DNA of 64,000 nt from Mycolicibacterium sp. BiH015. Its GTDB lineage: Bacteria; Actinomycetota; Actinomycetes; Mycobacteriales; Mycobacteriaceae. This document shows positions 62,609 through 64,000 of the stretch, piece by piece. The translations under genes were made by a program, and so were the position numbers. The DNA is taken from positions 124,001 through 188,000 of the forward strand of contig NZ_JAQGCZ010000005.1 of NCBI RefSeq assembly GCF_027706845.1, read 5' to 3'. The number at the start of each line of letters is the position of its first letter. Position 1 is the first letter of the stretch. The notes beneath the pieces are model-generated. The model was not told the DNA's origin, searched no databases, and was given only the letters and a program-made list of their open reading frames with translations.

Positions 62609-64000
62609 ATGACGTGCTTGCGGGTACTGCGCCACTTCGTGAAGATCTTCGTGATCGCGCTGGTGATGGGGATTGTCGCCACGTTGGGGCTCGCCCCACC
62701 AGCGGGTGCGCAGGTCGACCAATGTTCGCCGCCCGGAGTGGAGAGTGCCAGCGCGCTTCCGGCGAACCTGGCCGCGGCCGCAACCGGTCCGGCCGCCGAC
62801 AAGTACACCACTGCCACGGTGAAGCCGCTCGACTCGATCGACGTGAACGCGCTGGGACTGAGCCAGCCCGGCACACTGACCGTCGGCACGCTCTCGGACG
62901 CGCCGCCGAGCATCTGCATCGACTCGGCCGGCCAGTTCACCGGCTTCGACAACGAGCTACTCCGGGCCATCGCCGACCGCCTCGGCCTTCGCATCAACTT
63001 CGTCGGGACCGAGTTCTCCGGTCTGCTGGCACAGGTGGCGGCACGGCGGTTCGACGTCGGCTCCTCGTCGATCACCACCACCGACGCCCGACGTCGCACC
63101 GTGGGCTTCACGAACGGCTACGACTTCGGCTACTTCTCGCTCGTCGTTCCCACCGGTTCACCGATCACCGGCTTCGACATGCTCACCTCCGGTCAACGGA
63201 TCGGGGTGGTGCAGGGCACGGTCCAAGAGGCCTACGTCATCGACACCTTGAAGCTGCAGCCGGTCAAGTTCCCCGACTACAACACCGTCTACGCGAGCCT
63301 CAAGACCGGCCAGCTCGACGCCTGGGTGGCGCCGTCACAGCAGGCGCAGGGCACCGTACAGCCGGGCGACCCCGCTCAGATCATCGAAAACACCTTCAGC
63401 TTGGACAATTTCATCGCATGGGCGGTCGCCGACGACAACCCCGCGCTGATCGACGCCTTGAACTCCGGGCTCGACGCCATCATCGCGGACGGCACGTGGG
63501 CGCAGCTCTACACCGACTGGGTGCCGCGCGCCCTCCCGCCCGGATGGAAACCCGGCTCCAAAGCCGCCCCGCCACCGCAGCTACCCGATTTCTCCGCGAT
63601 CGCAGCGCAGAATCAGGAAACCGATGCGCCCGCGGCGCCGGTGCAGCCCAAATCCACCCTCGCCCAACTCGGCTCGGCGTTTCTGGACTGGGACCTCTAC
63701 CGCCAGGCCATCCCGGATCTGCTGACAACCGGCCTGCCCAACACGTTGATCTTGACCATCGCGGCCAGCATCATCGGGCTCATCCTGGGAATGGTCCTTG
63801 CGGTCGCGGGCATTTCGACATCCCGCTGGTTGCGGTGGCCCGCCCGCGTCTACACCGACATCTTCCGTGGACTGCCCGAGGTCGTGATCATCCTGCTGAT
63901 CGGCCTCGGTGTCGGGCCCGTGGTCGGCCACCTGACGGGGAACAGCCCGTACCCGCTCGGGATCGCCGCCCTCGGCCTGATGGCGGCCGCCTACATCGGG
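62609..64000 (+). CDS. Fused substrate-binding protein and permease of an amino acid ABC transporter, 5' part
   Basis: The frame is open from ATG 62609 to the window edge (464 codons). A membrane/signal segment (about residues 8-31) is followed by a polar amino acid-binding domain (about 85-310: TVGTLSDAPPSICIDSAGQF, then FDNELLRAIADRLGLRINF, and RIGVVQGTVQEAY). After a Pro/Gln-rich linker comes a HisM/GlnP-type permease (PDLLTTGLPNTLILTIAASI, then VYTDIFRGLPEVVIILLIG). Fusion of binding protein to permease is known for glutamine-type transporters. The 3' end is outside the window. Confidence 0.92.
   Translation, partial: MTCLRVLRHFVKIFVIALVMGIVATLGLAPPAGAQVDQCSPPGVESASALPANLAAAATGPAADKYTTATVKPLDSIDVNALGLSQPGTLTVGTLSDAPPSICIDSAGQFTGFDNELLRAIADRLGLRINFVGTEFSGLLAQVAARRFDVGSSSITTTDARRRTVGFTNGYDFGYFSLVVPTGSPITGFDMLTSGQRIGVVQGTVQEAYVIDTLKLQPVKFPDYNTVYASLKTGQLDAWVAPSQQAQGTVQPGDPAQIIENTFSLDNFIAWAVADDNPALIDALNSGLDAIIADGTWAQLYTDWVPRALPPGWKPGSKAAPPPQLPDFSAIAAQNQETDAPAAPVQPKSTLAQLGSAFLDWDLYRQAIPDLLTTGLPNTLILTIAASIIGLILGMVLAVAGISTSRWLRWPARVYTDIFRGLPEVVIILLIGLGVGPVVGHLTGNSPYPLGIAALGLMAAAYIG

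Overview
The window reads as chromosomal DNA of a fast-growing, environmental mycobacterium (Mycolicibacterium-like). Codon use is GC-rich, GTG starts are common, and the block from dnaB to ino1 follows the order I recall for Mycobacterium tuberculosis Rv0058-Rv0046c (dnaB, rplI, rpsR, ssb, rpsF, a GT87 glycosyltransferase, ponA1, a DUF5318 protein, a DUF1707 protein, padR, ino1). I saw no tRNA, rRNA, CRISPR array, insertion sequence or prophage. No database search was run; product names rest on motifs and remembered family members.

Region 1 (1-3334) holds housekeeping-style genes: the end of a PPOX-type protein, an NmrA-like reductase, an AraC regulator, a RidA-like protein, a DUF4262 protein and what looks like a LysR remnant. 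Region 2 (3335-22837) is the metabolic centrepiece: two divergent operons for pentose and galactose use. The minus-strand operon carries a galactofuranose-type ABC importer (YtfQ/YtfR/YtfT/YjfF-like), a LacI regulator, araB, araD, araA and a zinc dehydrogenase. The plus-strand operon carries a ChvE/MmsA/MmsB-type sugar importer, a small DUF3263-like protein, galT, galK and galM. Three copies of one LacI-type operator lie between the two operons, so one regulator probably controls both. The gene set fits growth on L-arabinose plus galactose, the sugars of plant arabinogalactan. A TetR gene with its own palindrome and a crotonase follow.

Region 3 (22838-41361) is accessory. It has a BmrR-like MerR/MFS pair, remnants of an SDR and an HxlR regulator, a GH3 beta-glucosidase, YaeQ, an IclR-controlled set (YrdC-like protein, alpha/beta hydrolase, aldo/keto reductase), a MerR/serine-hydrolase pair, a MarR/azoreductase pair, a cutinase, a cupin, a SnoaL/SDR pair with a MerR-type promoter, and a GAF-GGDEF diguanylate cyclase.

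Region 4 (41796-54744) is the conserved replication, ribosome and cell-wall block. DnaB is interrupted in its Walker A loop by a 407-residue class 3 intein with a LAGLIDADG endonuclease and a cysteine-rich insert. A row of DnaA-box-like 9-mers lies upstream of dnaB. Region 5 (54753-64000) holds a frameshifted Eis-like acetyltransferase, an alpha/beta hydrolase, a large secreted protein with an HExxH zinc-protease motif, a PhoX phosphatase behind a PHO-box-like repeat array, an LLM/F420 oxidoreductase, a GntR regulator, and the start of a fused amino-acid-binding/permease protein that runs off the end.
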